From a virus: 64,000 nucleotides of DNA. The stretch is from IMG/VR virus record IMGVR_UViG_3300047494_000112, positions 123,325 to 187,324 of that record; one strand, given 5' to 3'. Positions 25,334 through 33,134 of the stretch are shown here, piece by piece; position 1 is the first letter of the stretch; each line of letters begins with the position of its first letter. Position numbers and translations under genes: made by a program. The notes beneath the pieces were generated by a model. It was not told where the DNA came from. It worked only from the letters and a program-made list of their open reading frames with translations, and made no database searches.

Positions 25334-25570
25334 ATGGCTCAACGTTGCAATTTTCCCGGCCGTCGTCGCATTCGTCAACAAAGTGCCATTGCGCGCAAAG
25401 AGGCGCAGCTGAAAACCTATCAAATCTTTTTGGAAGCTGAGATTGCCGATATCAAGGCAGGAAAAGGAGTTAAGCATCTTCACGAGGAATCGCGCGATGC
25501 GTTAATATCAACCATTAGCAAAACAATTGCCGACATTGGCTTTTCAAAAGCCAAACTAACCGCAGTCTAA
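25334..25570 (+). CDS. small basic protein
   Basis: Encodes 78 aa; ATG 25334 follows AAGGAGAAATTCAA. Arg-rich N-terminus (PGRRRIRQQ), then helical. Possible nucleic-acid binder by charge only. Confidence 0.6.
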   Translation: MAQRCNFPGRRRIRQQSAIARKEAQLKTYQIFLEAEIADIKAGKGVKHLHEESRDALISTISKTIADIGFSKAKLTAV

Positions 25571-25578
25571 AAAACTGT

Positions 25579-26472
25579 ATGTACTATCATGTTACCTCAA
25601 AGTATTATGGGCCTGAGGTAACTTTTACACCTCGAGTCCCAACAGGTTCTGATCCTGATTTAGAGGATAGGAAAACGCCACGCATTTGTTTTGCACCTAC
25701 TGTCAAACAGTGCTTAATGGGCGCAGTAGGCCATCCAAATTGGCAAGTTGCTTGGACCGACATGTGTGGCTTGAGGAGTCAACGTCAAGTATTCCTGTAC
25801 TCAATACCGGGCAATAGCAAGGTGTACAGGCCAACAAAAAGAAAAGTGTTCGATGTCGATAGAACAGGGGAGGTGTGGCGTCTAGTAAGTACAAAGCTAA
25901 CCTTGGTAGGCGAGATCGTCTGCCAGGACGGAGATCTTAAAATTATCAAACAAAAGGAACATACAATGCGTGTAGCAGACAAAATTGCAGCCAAAAAGGC
26001 TCAGGCGAAAAGCAACAAGGCTCCAGCCAAGGTCGCCAAGCCAGCCAAACCGGCTGCCAAAGGCAAGCCTGCCAAGGTCGTCAAGAAAAAGCGGGCAGCA
26101 AAGCCCGCGATCGTGTACACTCCGATAAAGGAGGAAATGAACAAGTCGGCGTTGCTCAATTATCTTTCCGAGGAAACGGAGGTTGAGCTGAAAGCTGTCA
26201 AGGCGATCATGCTAAAACTGGAAGAGACAATTTGCGGCTCGTTGGCGCCAAAGGGCGTGGGCGTGTTTACGCTGCCTGGCGTGTGCAAGTTTGTCACCAA
26301 GAAAATTCCGGCCAAAAAGGTACCGGCTCGCAAGGCAGGCACAATGGTTCGGAACCCGCGCACCGGCGAGGAATCTCCCGCTGAGGCACGTGCTGCCTAC
26401 ACCAAGCCTGCAACGGTAAAGGTTAAAGTTAAGGCGCTGACCAAGCCACGCAAGGCAGCCATTCCTGCATAG
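25579..26472 (+). CDS. HU/IHF-like DNA-binding protein fused behind an unknown domain
   Basis: Encodes 297 aa as an uninterrupted frame. Residues 1-129 form a compact beta-rich domain of unknown type. Residues 130-185 are a KPAK-rich histone-like linker. From about 187 the pattern NKSALLNYLSEETEVELKAV, then GVGVFTLPGVCKF and VRNPRTGEE, is that of HU/IHF dimers that bend DNA. An internal ATG at 25966 (Met130) has AAAGGAAC 6 nt before it, so the HU part may also be made alone, and base composition changes there. Either a gene fusion or one gene with two starts. Confidence 0.75.
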   Translation: MYYHVTSKYYGPEVTFTPRVPTGSDPDLEDRKTPRICFAPTVKQCLMGAVGHPNWQVAWTDMCGLRSQRQVFLYSIPGNSKVYRPTKRKVFDVDRTGEVWRLVSTKLTLVGEIVCQDGDLKIIKQKEHTMRVADKIAAKKAQAKSNKAPAKVAKPAKPAAKGKPAKVVKKKRAAKPAIVYTPIKEEMNKSALLNYLSEETEVELKAVKAIMLKLEETICGSLAPKGVGVFTLPGVCKFVTKKIPAKKVPARKAGTMVRNPRTGEESPAEARAAYTKPATVKVKVKALTKPRKAAIPA

Positions 26473-26484
26473 TTAGGAGAAAGC

Positions 26485-27051
26485 ATGACTGACTACAACA
26501 AATTGGTGGGCTATGACGTGTACGCAGGTATTCGTGATAGCTCAGCGCTGGAAAAGGTTGGCGAGTGGTGTGCCACATATCATAAAGGAGTGATATGTGG
26601 CAGCGCGGCGGTTGCTATCCACTTGGGCAAGGAAGTCAGGCCAGTTACTCCTGATTTAGACGTGTTGATCAGCCGTGATGAATCTACCATTGCAAGTGTT
26701 TTGGCGGCTTTTGGCAAAAAGGGACTGGCTAAAAACCGGTTTGGATTTTCCAATGTTGTCGATAACATGGATACTGATTGGTTGATTGCTAAGGACCGCT
26801 GGCAGGTTGCGGCAATTACAAAGCCTGTAATGTGGAAAGGCTTGGCTGTAATGGCTCTGCCTTTTCTGATAATTAGCAAGTTGGTCAGCGGTAGAGATAA
26901 AGACGCAAATGACCTTCAGCTGATTTTCAATCACAAGGGTCAGTCATACTTTGACAAATCTATAATGTTTATGCGTCAACTGGGAATGGATAAGGAAATT
27001 GAGGACTTGCAGTCTGATATGCACATTTTCAAACTGGTGAAACCTGATTAG
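26485..27051 (+). CDS. nucleotidyltransferase-fold protein
   Basis: Encodes 188 aa, AGGAGAAAGC upstream. VICGSAAVAIHLG (Gly39-Ser40) followed by VTPDLDVLI (Asp57, Asp59) is the minimal nucleotidyltransferase signature; KDANDLQLI near residue 140 fits the trailing motif. Such proteins transfer NMP to a protein or RNA, and several act in toxin-antitoxin or abortive systems. No obvious partner gene is adjacent. Confidence 0.65.
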   Translation: MTDYNKLVGYDVYAGIRDSSALEKVGEWCATYHKGVICGSAAVAIHLGKEVRPVTPDLDVLISRDESTIASVLAAFGKKGLAKNRFGFSNVVDNMDTDWLIAKDRWQVAAITKPVMWKGLAVMALPFLIISKLVSGRDKDANDLQLIFNHKGQSYFDKSIMFMRQLGMDKEIEDLQSDMHIFKLVKPD

Positions 27052-27059
27052 GAGGTTAC

Positions 27060-27242
27060 ATGTCACCTGACGAAAGCAACTACAAAGCCACGGAAACAGT
27101 TACTTTGACACCTTACGAGGTTCAGATGATCATGACCATGGCTGAATATTATGTTGACTGTGAAGCTGAGGCACATGAATTGGGTTGTATTCAATCTGTG
27201 CTGAACAAGATGAAGGGGTGCAAGCAACCCGCATTTAGCTAA
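27060..27242 (+). CDS. small acidic protein
   Basis: Encodes 60 aa behind TAGGAGGTTAC. Helical, ends CKQPAFS. Its stop codon is the first three bases of a repeated hairpin element also found at 33815. Function unknown. Confidence 0.6.
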   Translation: MSPDESNYKATETVTLTPYEVQMIMTMAEYYVDCEAEAHELGCIQSVLNKMKGCKQPAFS

Positions 27243-27299
27243 TACGAAACCAGAGCCCAGGGATAACACCAATAATCCTGGGCTCGCGCTTCGCATTGG
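27240..27299 (+). repeat. stop-codon hairpin element, copy A
   Basis: TAATACGAAAC (27240-27250) and CGCTTCGCATTGG (27287-27299) flank an inner 9-bp stem GAGCCCAGG/CCTGGGCTC. The flanks, starting at the TAA stop, are shared with copy B at 33815, whose inner stem has different sequence. The flanks can pair (AATACGAA with TTCGCATT, one mismatch). Confidence 0.6.
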
Positions 27300-27343
27300 G
27301 CGAAGATACTAGCATAGAATATCTATAGCAAAAGGAAAAACAC

Positions 27344-27517
27344 ATGCCGAAAGAGCTGACTGTCGATGAAATGATCGATCAAGCCGAAAAAGTGTTGGCT
27401 GAAAATGGGAGGACGCCGCCATCTCCGTCCACAATGTTCATTGCTTTTGACTACGCGGATGCAATGGAGGACTGTGTCGATGATGGCTACGATTACAGCG
27501 TAAAGTATCTGATGTAA
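27344..27517 (+). CDS. small acidic protein
   Basis: Encodes 57 aa, AAAGGAAAAACAC before ATG 27344. Pro-rich middle (RTPPSPS), Asp-rich second half. Codon use is GC-rich like the surrounding island. Followed by its own terminator. Confidence 0.6.
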   Translation: MPKELTVDEMIDQAEKVLAENGRTPPSPSTMFIAFDYADAMEDCVDDGYDYSVKYLM

Positions 27518-27527
27518 CTATTCACTG

Positions 27528-27562
27528 GGTGAGGATCAACTGTTGATCCTCACCTTTCTTTT
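27528..27562 (+). terminator. Rho-independent terminator
   Basis: GGTGAGGATCAAC pairs exactly with GTTGATCCTCACC and is followed by TTTCTTTT. Confidence 0.85.
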
Positions 27563-27583
27563 CATCATTCTCAGGAGAGAATA

Positions 27584-27805
27584 ATGAGTAAAGTATTTTT
27601 AATCTTTGTGGCTTGCGTTCTCTTGTTCGCTTTTATCTTTGTGACCTGGACACAGGATGAGCTGGGCTACGTGCTAACTTTGATCAAAGGGCATACTGTA
27701 CATGTTCCCTTCTTGATCGCTCTTATTTGTAATCTGTTCCTAAACGTTGCAACCTTTTGGTTTGACGTTGTAGTCTGGGCTCTGCGTGTTTGCTCTATTA
27801 TCTAA
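27584..27805 (+). CDS. small membrane protein
   Basis: Encodes 73 aa, CAGGAGAGAATA upstream. Two transmembrane stretches (about residues 4-22 and 40-70) joined by a short charged loop. Starts a run of three consecutive small membrane proteins. Holin-like size but no further evidence. Confidence 0.65.
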   Translation: MSKVFLIFVACVLLFAFIFVTWTQDELGYVLTLIKGHTVHVPFLIALICNLFLNVATFWFDVVVWALRVCSII

Positions 27806-27818
27806 GAAAGGATAATTG

Positions 27819-27932
27819 ATGACAATTTCAAATTGGAGTTTATGCGCCGCAGCAATTGGCGCATTGATTATAGTTGGCATACTGCTGTTCTGGTATGCTT
27901 TGTGGGTATATGCGGTAACTGTAGATAATTAG
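27819..27932 (+). CDS. 37-aa membrane protein
   Basis: ATG 27819, preceded by AAGAAAGGATAATTG. Single hydrophobic helix (AAIGALIIVGILLFWYALWV). Stop touches the ribosome site of the next small gene. Confidence 0.5.
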   Translation: MTISNWSLCAAAIGALIIVGILLFWYALWVYAVTVDN

Positions 27933-27946
27933 GAGGATGGATACCA

Positions 27947-28087
27947 ATGAATATTTGGGCAATACTACTGATCGCATATGCGTTGCTTGATGTAATCGGC
28001 TACGTTTACATACGGCACAATTATGTCCTCACGCGCCTTGATGCAAAGCTGCAGCGTGAGATTCAAACCGAGATTGGTAGGAGATAA
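27947..28087 (+). CDS. 46-aa membrane protein
   Basis: ATG 27947 with a perfect AGGAGG at 27931. Residues 1-22 form a transmembrane segment, followed by a basic amphipathic helix (LTRLDAKLQREIQTE). Third small membrane protein in a row. A 13-codon ORF follows at 28089 and is probably not a gene. Confidence 0.55.
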   Translation: MNIWAILLIAYALLDVIGYVYIRHNYVLTRLDAKLQREIQTEIGRR

Positions 28088-28157
28088 GATGCCAGATAAA
28101 AAATGTTCCACATTGAGACAGCTCGGTTAGTATCAACTACTACCAAGGAGTAAGGTC

Positions 28158-28538
28158 ATGGCCAATATAGTCAACATTAACGCCAAGGTTAACGACAAGG
28201 GCAAGCTGGTCCTTTTCATTGACCCAAAACAAAACGGTGAATTGTCAGGGACCGGCAAGTCCTTTGTCATTGCCTCAGCCAGGTGGTATGACTTGTCTGA
28301 CCTACCTGGCTGTGAAGGCTTGGCTATAAATTGCCAAGTGATCCGCAAACTTGCAAAAAAGAAAGTCAAAAAAGTTGAACCTGATGACGACGATGATACG
28401 GACGAAGGTCCGGTTGAAACCAAGACCAAAAACAAAGGCAAAAAGCCCAAATTGAATCGTGACAAGGATGGCAAAGTGAAGCCAATTGCGACTAGCACGC
28501 GCGTTGCAGATAAGCTTCGCGTCAAACGATCCAAGTAG
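28158..28538 (+). CDS. hypothetical protein with acidic linker and basic tail
   Basis: Encodes 126 aa, CAAGGAGTAAGGTC upstream. A beta-rich 65-residue head, then DDDDDTDEG, then a Lys-rich tail ending KLRVKRSK. The acidic-then-basic layout is a smaller version of the gene at 3724. Function unknown. Confidence 0.65.
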   Translation: MANIVNINAKVNDKGKLVLFIDPKQNGELSGTGKSFVIASARWYDLSDLPGCEGLAINCQVIRKLAKKKVKKVEPDDDDDTDEGPVETKTKNKGKKPKLNRDKDGKVKPIATSTRVADKLRVKRSK

Positions 28539-28547
28539 GAGAACATT

Positions 28548-29132
28548 ATGAGTGTAGTTCGCGTTGAAATGGTCCATCGGGTTATAGCTGAAATTAAAGA
28601 TGTGGCCTTAAAGGTGACCAAGCTGACAAATGGTGTTGAGATTTTTATGGAAGGAGGCAATTACAGCGGTGATAGCATAATTTTAGACAACAAGCAATTT
28701 GCCGGCTTGCTAAATGAGCTGCAACTTATGCTAGTTGATGGCGTTCTGCCTATCAAAACAGAAGTGATGCAGCTATCACCGTCGGTTCGCAATGATGAGG
28801 ATTTATCAATCTCATTAAAGCTTGCAAAGCAAGCAGAACCTGAAAATAAGCCAAAGAAGAGAATTGAACCTCGCGGACCAAACGCAAGGCCGACCAAAAA
28901 GAAGCCAGGTTTCAAACGGCTGAATACAAAGCAACAGGTTAACTCACATACAAAGTGGTCGGAAGAGGAGAAAAAAGAAGTTGCAGAGTTCCTTAATAAT
29001 AAAGGGACATGGTTGGCAGCATCCAAAAAGTATGGCCGCACAGTCAAAGCGATCGTAGTTGCGGCACAACTAAAACGTCTTCCCAACGTTGACTACCGAG
29101 CAGTTTGTTTGACTGCTGGCTCACCCCAATAA
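28548..29132 (+). CDS. protein with C-terminal SANT/Myb-like helix region
   Basis: Encodes 194 aa, TAGGAGAACATT upstream. Beta-rich N-terminal half, a Lys/Pro/Arg linker (about 105-130), then HTKWSEEEKKEVAEFL with KYGRTVKAIVVAA, the spacing of a Myb/SANT or resolvase-type helix-turn-helix. Likely DNA-binding. Confidence 0.6.
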   Translation: MSVVRVEMVHRVIAEIKDVALKVTKLTNGVEIFMEGGNYSGDSIILDNKQFAGLLNELQLMLVDGVLPIKTEVMQLSPSVRNDEDLSISLKLAKQAEPENKPKKRIEPRGPNARPTKKKPGFKRLNTKQQVNSHTKWSEEEKKEVAEFLNNKGTWLAASKKYGRTVKAIVVAAQLKRLPNVDYRAVCLTAGSPQ

Positions 29133-29144
29133 CAGGAGATTAGC

Positions 29145-29585
29145 ATGACCGACACAGCCAACATTGCAAATATCGCCAACACGGTAACGTCAACCATCAC
29201 AGCTTTGGCAACCAAGGCCGGGGCAGCAATTTCAGCCTACGGCCCACAAACCGTTGACTTTGCCGCTCACTATCTACACGTCATTGCTCTGATCACGGCT
29301 GCCACCGATATCCTTGGTCTAGTCTCTGTCCCAATTTTGGGATATATAGCCTACCGATTCTGTAAATATTTTATCATCAAGGTAATTGACGGCGGCGATG
29401 GCCCAGAATGGCTGATACCTATTGTTGTTGGGATGTTCACCGCATTTTATATTATCATCGCAAGCTTTACTTGTCTAGAAAGCCTACTTTCAACCCAAGA
29501 GCTTTTGGGTCTTTTTGCACCAAAAATTGCAGTTGTGCAATACGCGCTAAATGCGGTTACACCCAATACTGGTAATAGCAACTAA
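29145..29585 (+). CDS. membrane protein
   Basis: Encodes 146 aa, CAGGAGATTAGC upstream. Hydrophobic segments near residues 42-75 and 92-112, plus a weaker one near the end, predict 2-3 transmembrane helices. The Ala/Thr-rich N-terminus is amphipathic. Could be a holin but nothing specific supports it. Confidence 0.65.
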   Translation: MTDTANIANIANTVTSTITALATKAGAAISAYGPQTVDFAAHYLHVIALITAATDILGLVSVPILGYIAYRFCKYFIIKVIDGGDGPEWLIPIVVGMFTAFYIIIASFTCLESLLSTQELLGLFAPKIAVVQYALNAVTPNTGNSN

Positions 29586-29600
29586 TCAAAGGAGAGGCGA

Positions 29601-29795
29601 ATGTATTATGTCGTGTTTGAGGGAAACGGCAAAACCCTGTATCGGACAAAGTTGGGAGACTGGACACAGATCAAGAACGTTGCGTTTCCTCACAAGTGCA
29701 AGGCTCGAGCCTTAAACGTTGCCAGTCAGGCGCATGATGCCTATATGAAAAAATTCAAAACCGCGAATGGGATTCGCTTTCTTGTAAAGGAGTAA
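29601..29795 (+). CDS. hypothetical small basic protein
   Basis: Encodes 64 aa, AAAGGAGAGGCGA upstream. Starts MYYVVFEGNGKTLY, strand-rich, then Lys-rich helix. Function unknown. Confidence 0.6.
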   Translation: MYYVVFEGNGKTLYRTKLGDWTQIKNVAFPHKCKARALNVASQAHDAYMKKFKTANGIRFLVKE

Positions 29796-29799
29796 GGTT

Positions 29800-30249
29800 A
29801 TGGAAAAGATAATGGTTCGGCCACCTGGCGCTTTAAACCTGGCTGATTTGCAGGATTTGCTTGCTCTGGCAAAAATGGAAAAGGTCATCCTGTATAAGGT
29901 TTATGGCCTTGGCAAGGCGTCAAGTATAGGTATAATTGAACTAGACGAAAGATCTCTGATCAAGGAGCACAAGTACGATTCTGGAGACTCAAGCCAGTTT
30001 CTACATTACTATCGCACCAACAGCTTTACATCTATAGATTTTTCTACAAGCGCTAGCATTGTTGATGCCAATGTGATTGAAAATGGCTACAATGATCACT
30101 ACTGGTTCAGCAATAAGCTGATTGCAGAGAGATATCTCAATCTTTGCCGAAACTCGGCTCGACTAGAGTGTAATACCCAGCGTCACTGGGAGGACTGTCG
30201 TCGCTGGGAAGATTCATTTGATGACAATTGGGAGGATTATGAGGATTAA
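29800..30249 (+). CDS. hypothetical protein with Trp/Asp-rich end
   Basis: Encodes 149 aa starting 4 nt after the previous stop; ribosome site AAGGAGTAAGGTT lies at the end of the upstream gene. The last 25 residues repeat W-E-D motifs (HWEDCRRWEDSFDDNWEDYE). Not recognised. Confidence 0.6.
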   Translation: MEKIMVRPPGALNLADLQDLLALAKMEKVILYKVYGLGKASSIGIIELDERSLIKEHKYDSGDSSQFLHYYRTNSFTSIDFSTSASIVDANVIENGYNDHYWFSNKLIAERYLNLCRNSARLECNTQRHWEDCRRWEDSFDDNWEDYED

Positions 30250-30252
30250 AAG

Positions 30253-30528
30253 GTGCCCAAGCTAGTTGAAAACTCAGATTACAGGTTAACGATCTACAAT
30301 CGGTATGGGCCAAAAACTAGACAAGAGTTGTATCAAGTAAAAGGCAGAAATTATTTTCGTATTAGCGAGATGACAAAGCCTGGACTGATACGGTGTTTGG
30401 CGCATCTGTCAGAAAAGACCCGAAGGCAATACCTGACTGACATTTGCCGAGAACTTCGAGTACGCCAAATACTTGGCAAAAACGGTGTCACGTACTATTT
30501 TCTATCAAAGAAGAGGAAAAAGCAATGA
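30253..30528 (+). CDS. hypothetical basic protein
   Basis: Encodes 91 aa from GTG 30253, 3 nt after the upstream stop. Basic, helical C-terminal half ending KKRKKQ. ATGA-coupled to the next gene. Confidence 0.55.
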   Translation: MPKLVENSDYRLTIYNRYGPKTRQELYQVKGRNYFRISEMTKPGLIRCLAHLSEKTRRQYLTDICRELRVRQILGKNGVTYYFLSKKRKKQ

Positions 30529-31232
30529 TTAATAATCAACAAGCTTCTGAAAACATACTTGCCTACTTGAATGAAGGTAGGTTGGTTAAGCGTTATTGGA
30601 AAATAGAAAGAGAGGGGCGTTATTACGCCTGCTTGTTAGGTGCAGCATTTGGGATACCTTCAGTAGCTGATTGTCCCAATGAAGCCATGCCAAAATGGAT
30701 GGCTGAATGCACCGTCACGCTGGTTGATGGTATTAGTAATGAAGATTTAAACAATGGATTGATACGTAGGTATGCAGATCTGCTGTCAAAATGGACAGTG
30801 TTGTCAAAAGAACAATGGGCTAATGTACTAGCGCGATGGCTAGTTAGGTTGATCGATCAAGCAATTGACTCGATTCCTAAGCCTGTAAGAGATGAAGGGC
30901 TTATACTTGTAAAGGTTTGCGAACAATGCAAATCAGCTGTGATTTGCAAAAATGAATCAGATTATGCTAAAGTTACTGCAGCTGTTAAAGCTGCGGCTTC
31001 AGCGCATGAAGCTGTGTGCAGGCTTAATGCACATTCAGCTGTGCATGTTGCTAATGCTGCAGCTTATGCTGCTCATGCGATTGTTGATCCAACTTCATAT
31101 GCAGCTTATGCTGCACATTATGCTGCAAAGGTGGCTTCCAATGTTGCCAATGATGAATATTCAGCATATAAATCTCTTTTTCAAGCTTTACTTGATGAGA
31201 TTGAAAAAGAGATTTTCGGAGTTCAATCATGA
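30525..31232 (+). CDS. hypothetical protein with Ala/His-rich helical repeats
   Basis: Encodes 235 aa from ATG 30525 (ATGA overlap); a start at 30444 inside the upstream gene is rejected. About 150 residues of ordinary sequence with a CEQCKSAVIC Cys group, then a repetitive Ala/Tyr/His helix region (AYAAHAIVDPTSYAAYAAHY). I recall similar Ala-repeat helices in other phage proteins of unknown role. ATGA-coupled to the next gene. Confidence 0.65.
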   Translation: MINNQQASENILAYLNEGRLVKRYWKIEREGRYYACLLGAAFGIPSVADCPNEAMPKWMAECTVTLVDGISNEDLNNGLIRRYADLLSKWTVLSKEQWANVLARWLVRLIDQAIDSIPKPVRDEGLILVKVCEQCKSAVICKNESDYAKVTAAVKAAASAHEAVCRLNAHSAVHVANAAAYAAHAIVDPTSYAAYAAHYAAKVASNVANDEYSAYKSLFQALLDEIEKEIFGVQS

Positions 31233-31663
31233 TTGAACTCAATGAATGGAAAAGTGACAAATGGGAAGAAGCCGTTTTTAAAGTAATGGCTACTTTTCGC
31301 CAAAAATACGGAGTTAGCTACACCAGCGGTGTTGTACTTGGTGGCCACGACATGAAACCTGCTGCAATAAACCATGAATGGCCAGAGTTTTTAATTTCGT
31401 GGGAAAAAGGCAGTATGCTAGATTATTGCATTCGAGTTCAATCTCCAGCACCAAAAGGTTATGACCACCTGGTGCCCGTTCGAGCAGTGGTTTGGTTCAA
31501 CCATGATCAAGTAACCTACTTGGCAGCATTTGAATACATGGATGAATTGTATCAAGAGCTAATTTCAATTGAAAGGAGCAATAGGTGCCCAGAGCAATAT
31601 GCACAGGATGTGGAGAGGAGTATTCAGAAAAACGTGCCGCACTTGGTTACAACAAATGTTTAG
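31229..31663 (+). CDS. hypothetical protein
   Basis: Encodes 144 aa, coupled by ATGA. Trp/His-rich beta pattern. Its last 26 codons overlap the next gene in another frame, an unusually long overlap; a small indel could have extended the original C-terminus. Not recognised. Confidence 0.6.
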   Translation: MIELNEWKSDKWEEAVFKVMATFRQKYGVSYTSGVVLGGHDMKPAAINHEWPEFLISWEKGSMLDYCIRVQSPAPKGYDHLVPVRAVVWFNHDQVTYLAAFEYMDELYQELISIERSNRCPEQYAQDVERSIQKNVPHLVTTNV

Positions 31664-31821
31664 CTTGTGGTGATGCTGTTGCTCAGAAACAAATACAAGC
31701 AAAGCAGAAGCGTATTCTCCCAGCTTTCAACAAAGGAGGCTATACGCTTTTATCTGGTGACTACGAAACTGCAAAGTCAGAGGCTCGAGGTATGGCTCGA
31801 AAAACGGAGAATGAAAAATGA
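31585..31821 (+). CDS. zinc-ribbon protein
   Basis: Encodes 78 aa from GTG 31585 with a strong AAAGGAGC upstream inside the previous gene. CTGCGEEY near the N-terminus and CLACGDA about 20 residues later form a four-Cys zinc ribbon. Basic helical tail. Confidence 0.6.
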   Translation: MPRAICTGCGEEYSEKRAALGYNKCLACGDAVAQKQIQAKQKRILPAFNKGGYTLLSGDYETAKSEARGMARKTENEK

Positions 31822-31976
31822 CACCAACAGATAAGGACATTTGGGCTGCTTTGGCAATAAGCATGTCACTGTTCAAGCTGCAGGAAGAAGAAACGGAACA
31901 GAAGCAGTCATTTCAGGACTGGGTTAAAAAAGAAAATTTGCCTAAACTGGATGACGAAGAACCGTATACCTATTAA
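31818..31976 (+). CDS. small acidic protein
   Basis: Encodes 52 aa starting at ATGA overlapping the previous stop. Helical, Glu/Lys/Gln-rich, ending in an acidic DDEEPYTY tail. Function unknown. Confidence 0.5.
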   Translation: MTPTDKDIWAALAISMSLFKLQEEETEQKQSFQDWVKKENLPKLDDEEPYTY

Positions 31977-32006
31977 TTTTTAACCAAATGAGAGAGGACA
32001 TGTAAC

Positions 32007-32258
32007 ATGGATATGCCGGTAACTCTTCAGAGCCTGATGATAAAAGACATTCGTGCGTCTCACTTTGAGACCAAAAAGCAGGTTTGGTTTCGCTGCAAGC
32101 GTAATTGGACAGATGTTTATTTTGAAATTTTGGATTACTATTTTCCAGAAGATTCAGAAACCTATGAAGGCGTACCTTACCTTTGTGGCGCCGCCCACAT
32201 TGACGGGACTTGGATAATCGGCTTCCTAAATCCTTCTTGTGAATTTATTCCTTTGTGA
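32007..32258 (+). CDS. hypothetical protein
   Basis: Encodes 83 aa from ATG 32007, upstream GAGAGGACATGTAAC. Aromatic beta-rich sequence with YFEILDYYFPED. Followed 12 nt later by the next gene. Confidence 0.6.
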   Translation: MDMPVTLQSLMIKDIRASHFETKKQVWFRCKRNWTDVYFEILDYYFPEDSETYEGVPYLCGAAHIDGTWIIGFLNPSCEFIPL

Positions 32259-32270
32259 TAGGAGAGTTAG

Positions 32271-32684
32271 ATGAAATATGATTCTTGGAAAGCTGATATC
32301 AGGCCAGTAGATCCTGATCCTGACAATGAGTTACATCTTACGGTTAACGAGGTTAGAAATTGTATGGAGGTTGTGGCAAGCGTGCTTTATAGGCACGCCA
32401 AAGCTGCGGCCATCCAACACAATGATGGTCTGTATGATGAATTTTCTCGTTTGAAAGCTGATTTGAATATGCTTTCAGATCGCTTGTTTAGCGCAAGCAA
32501 TGATGCTTCGATGCATCGAGTGAACGCCAGTATTTCTCAAGGTGAGAAGAGCATGGCGGCCATTATGAGTGGTCTTTTAAAATCAGTGGGTACTGATAAA
32601 GACCCACTGACAACGGTCGCCGTTGAGTTGATGAAAGTCCACTATGACATGGCTGATGAGCTGAAGGAGTTGAAGGATGACTGA
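32271..32684 (+). CDS. hypothetical helical protein
   Basis: Encodes 137 aa, ATAGGAGAGTTAG upstream. Helical with many Met/Ala/Asp; resembles small oligomeric phage proteins only in general character. Overlaps the next gene by 8 nt. Confidence 0.6.
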   Translation: MKYDSWKADIRPVDPDPDNELHLTVNEVRNCMEVVASVLYRHAKAAAIQHNDGLYDEFSRLKADLNMLSDRLFSASNDASMHRVNASISQGEKSMAAIMSGLLKSVGTDKDPLTTVAVELMKVHYDMADELKELKDD

Positions 32685-32964
32685 CTTTACTCCTGGCAAC
32701 TTGGTCTTCCATGCTGAAAAAGTGTATAGCTGTTCCAAACTAGACTACCTATTCTGTGAGGATAGGTTTGTGGGCACAGTTGTTACTCTGAGTGATGCTC
32801 ACTCAGATGAGCATATAATTGACTTGCCTAATTTTCGATGCGAAAGGGACATTACCAGTCCTCATTGTCAGTATCAAAACGTTGAGGCACCTAGCACAGT
32901 TGCACCTGCAATCAAGCATTGGGTATCAAAGTTGAGTTCATTTTTGAAGGGAGACTTGCAATGA
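32677..32964 (+). CDS. hypothetical protein
   Basis: Encodes 95 aa, AAGGAGTTGAAGG upstream. Cys/His residues are scattered without a clear site. ATGA overlap with the next gene. Confidence 0.55.
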   Translation: MTDFTPGNLVFHAEKVYSCSKLDYLFCEDRFVGTVVTLSDAHSDEHIIDLPNFRCERDITSPHCQYQNVEAPSTVAPAIKHWVSKLSSFLKGDLQ

Positions 32965-33134
32965 AGTACGAATACCACGTCCTAATTCGGCATGACACTT
33001 TGCCACATTCTAGTCTCCAGGCTTTGGGAAAAGAGGGTTGGTTACTATGCAGCGTTGTCTCCCAAAGAATTGGAATTGGAGGAGACACTCGACATACTTT
33101 TTACTTTACTCGGCCGTTGAAAGAGCAAGTGTAA
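32961..33134 (+). CDS. DUF4177-like small protein
   Basis: Encodes 57 aa, AAGGGAGACTTGCA upstream. The pattern YEYHVLIR, then LQALGKEGWLLCSVV, then a final YFTRPL strand matches the small DUF4177-type fold, in which a Gly-x-x-Gly-Trp turn is typical. Role unknown. Confidence 0.6.
   Translation: MKYEYHVLIRHDTLPHSSLQALGKEGWLLCSVVSQRIGIGGDTRHTFYFTRPLKEQV

Noticed and set aside
28089-28130. 13-codon ORF with a good ribosome site
   Set aside because: Too short to support; may be a leader peptide but nothing else points to it.
30952-31236. 94-aa Met/Leu-rich plus-strand ORF
   Set aside because: It is the shifted frame of the Ala/His-repeat region of the 30525 gene.
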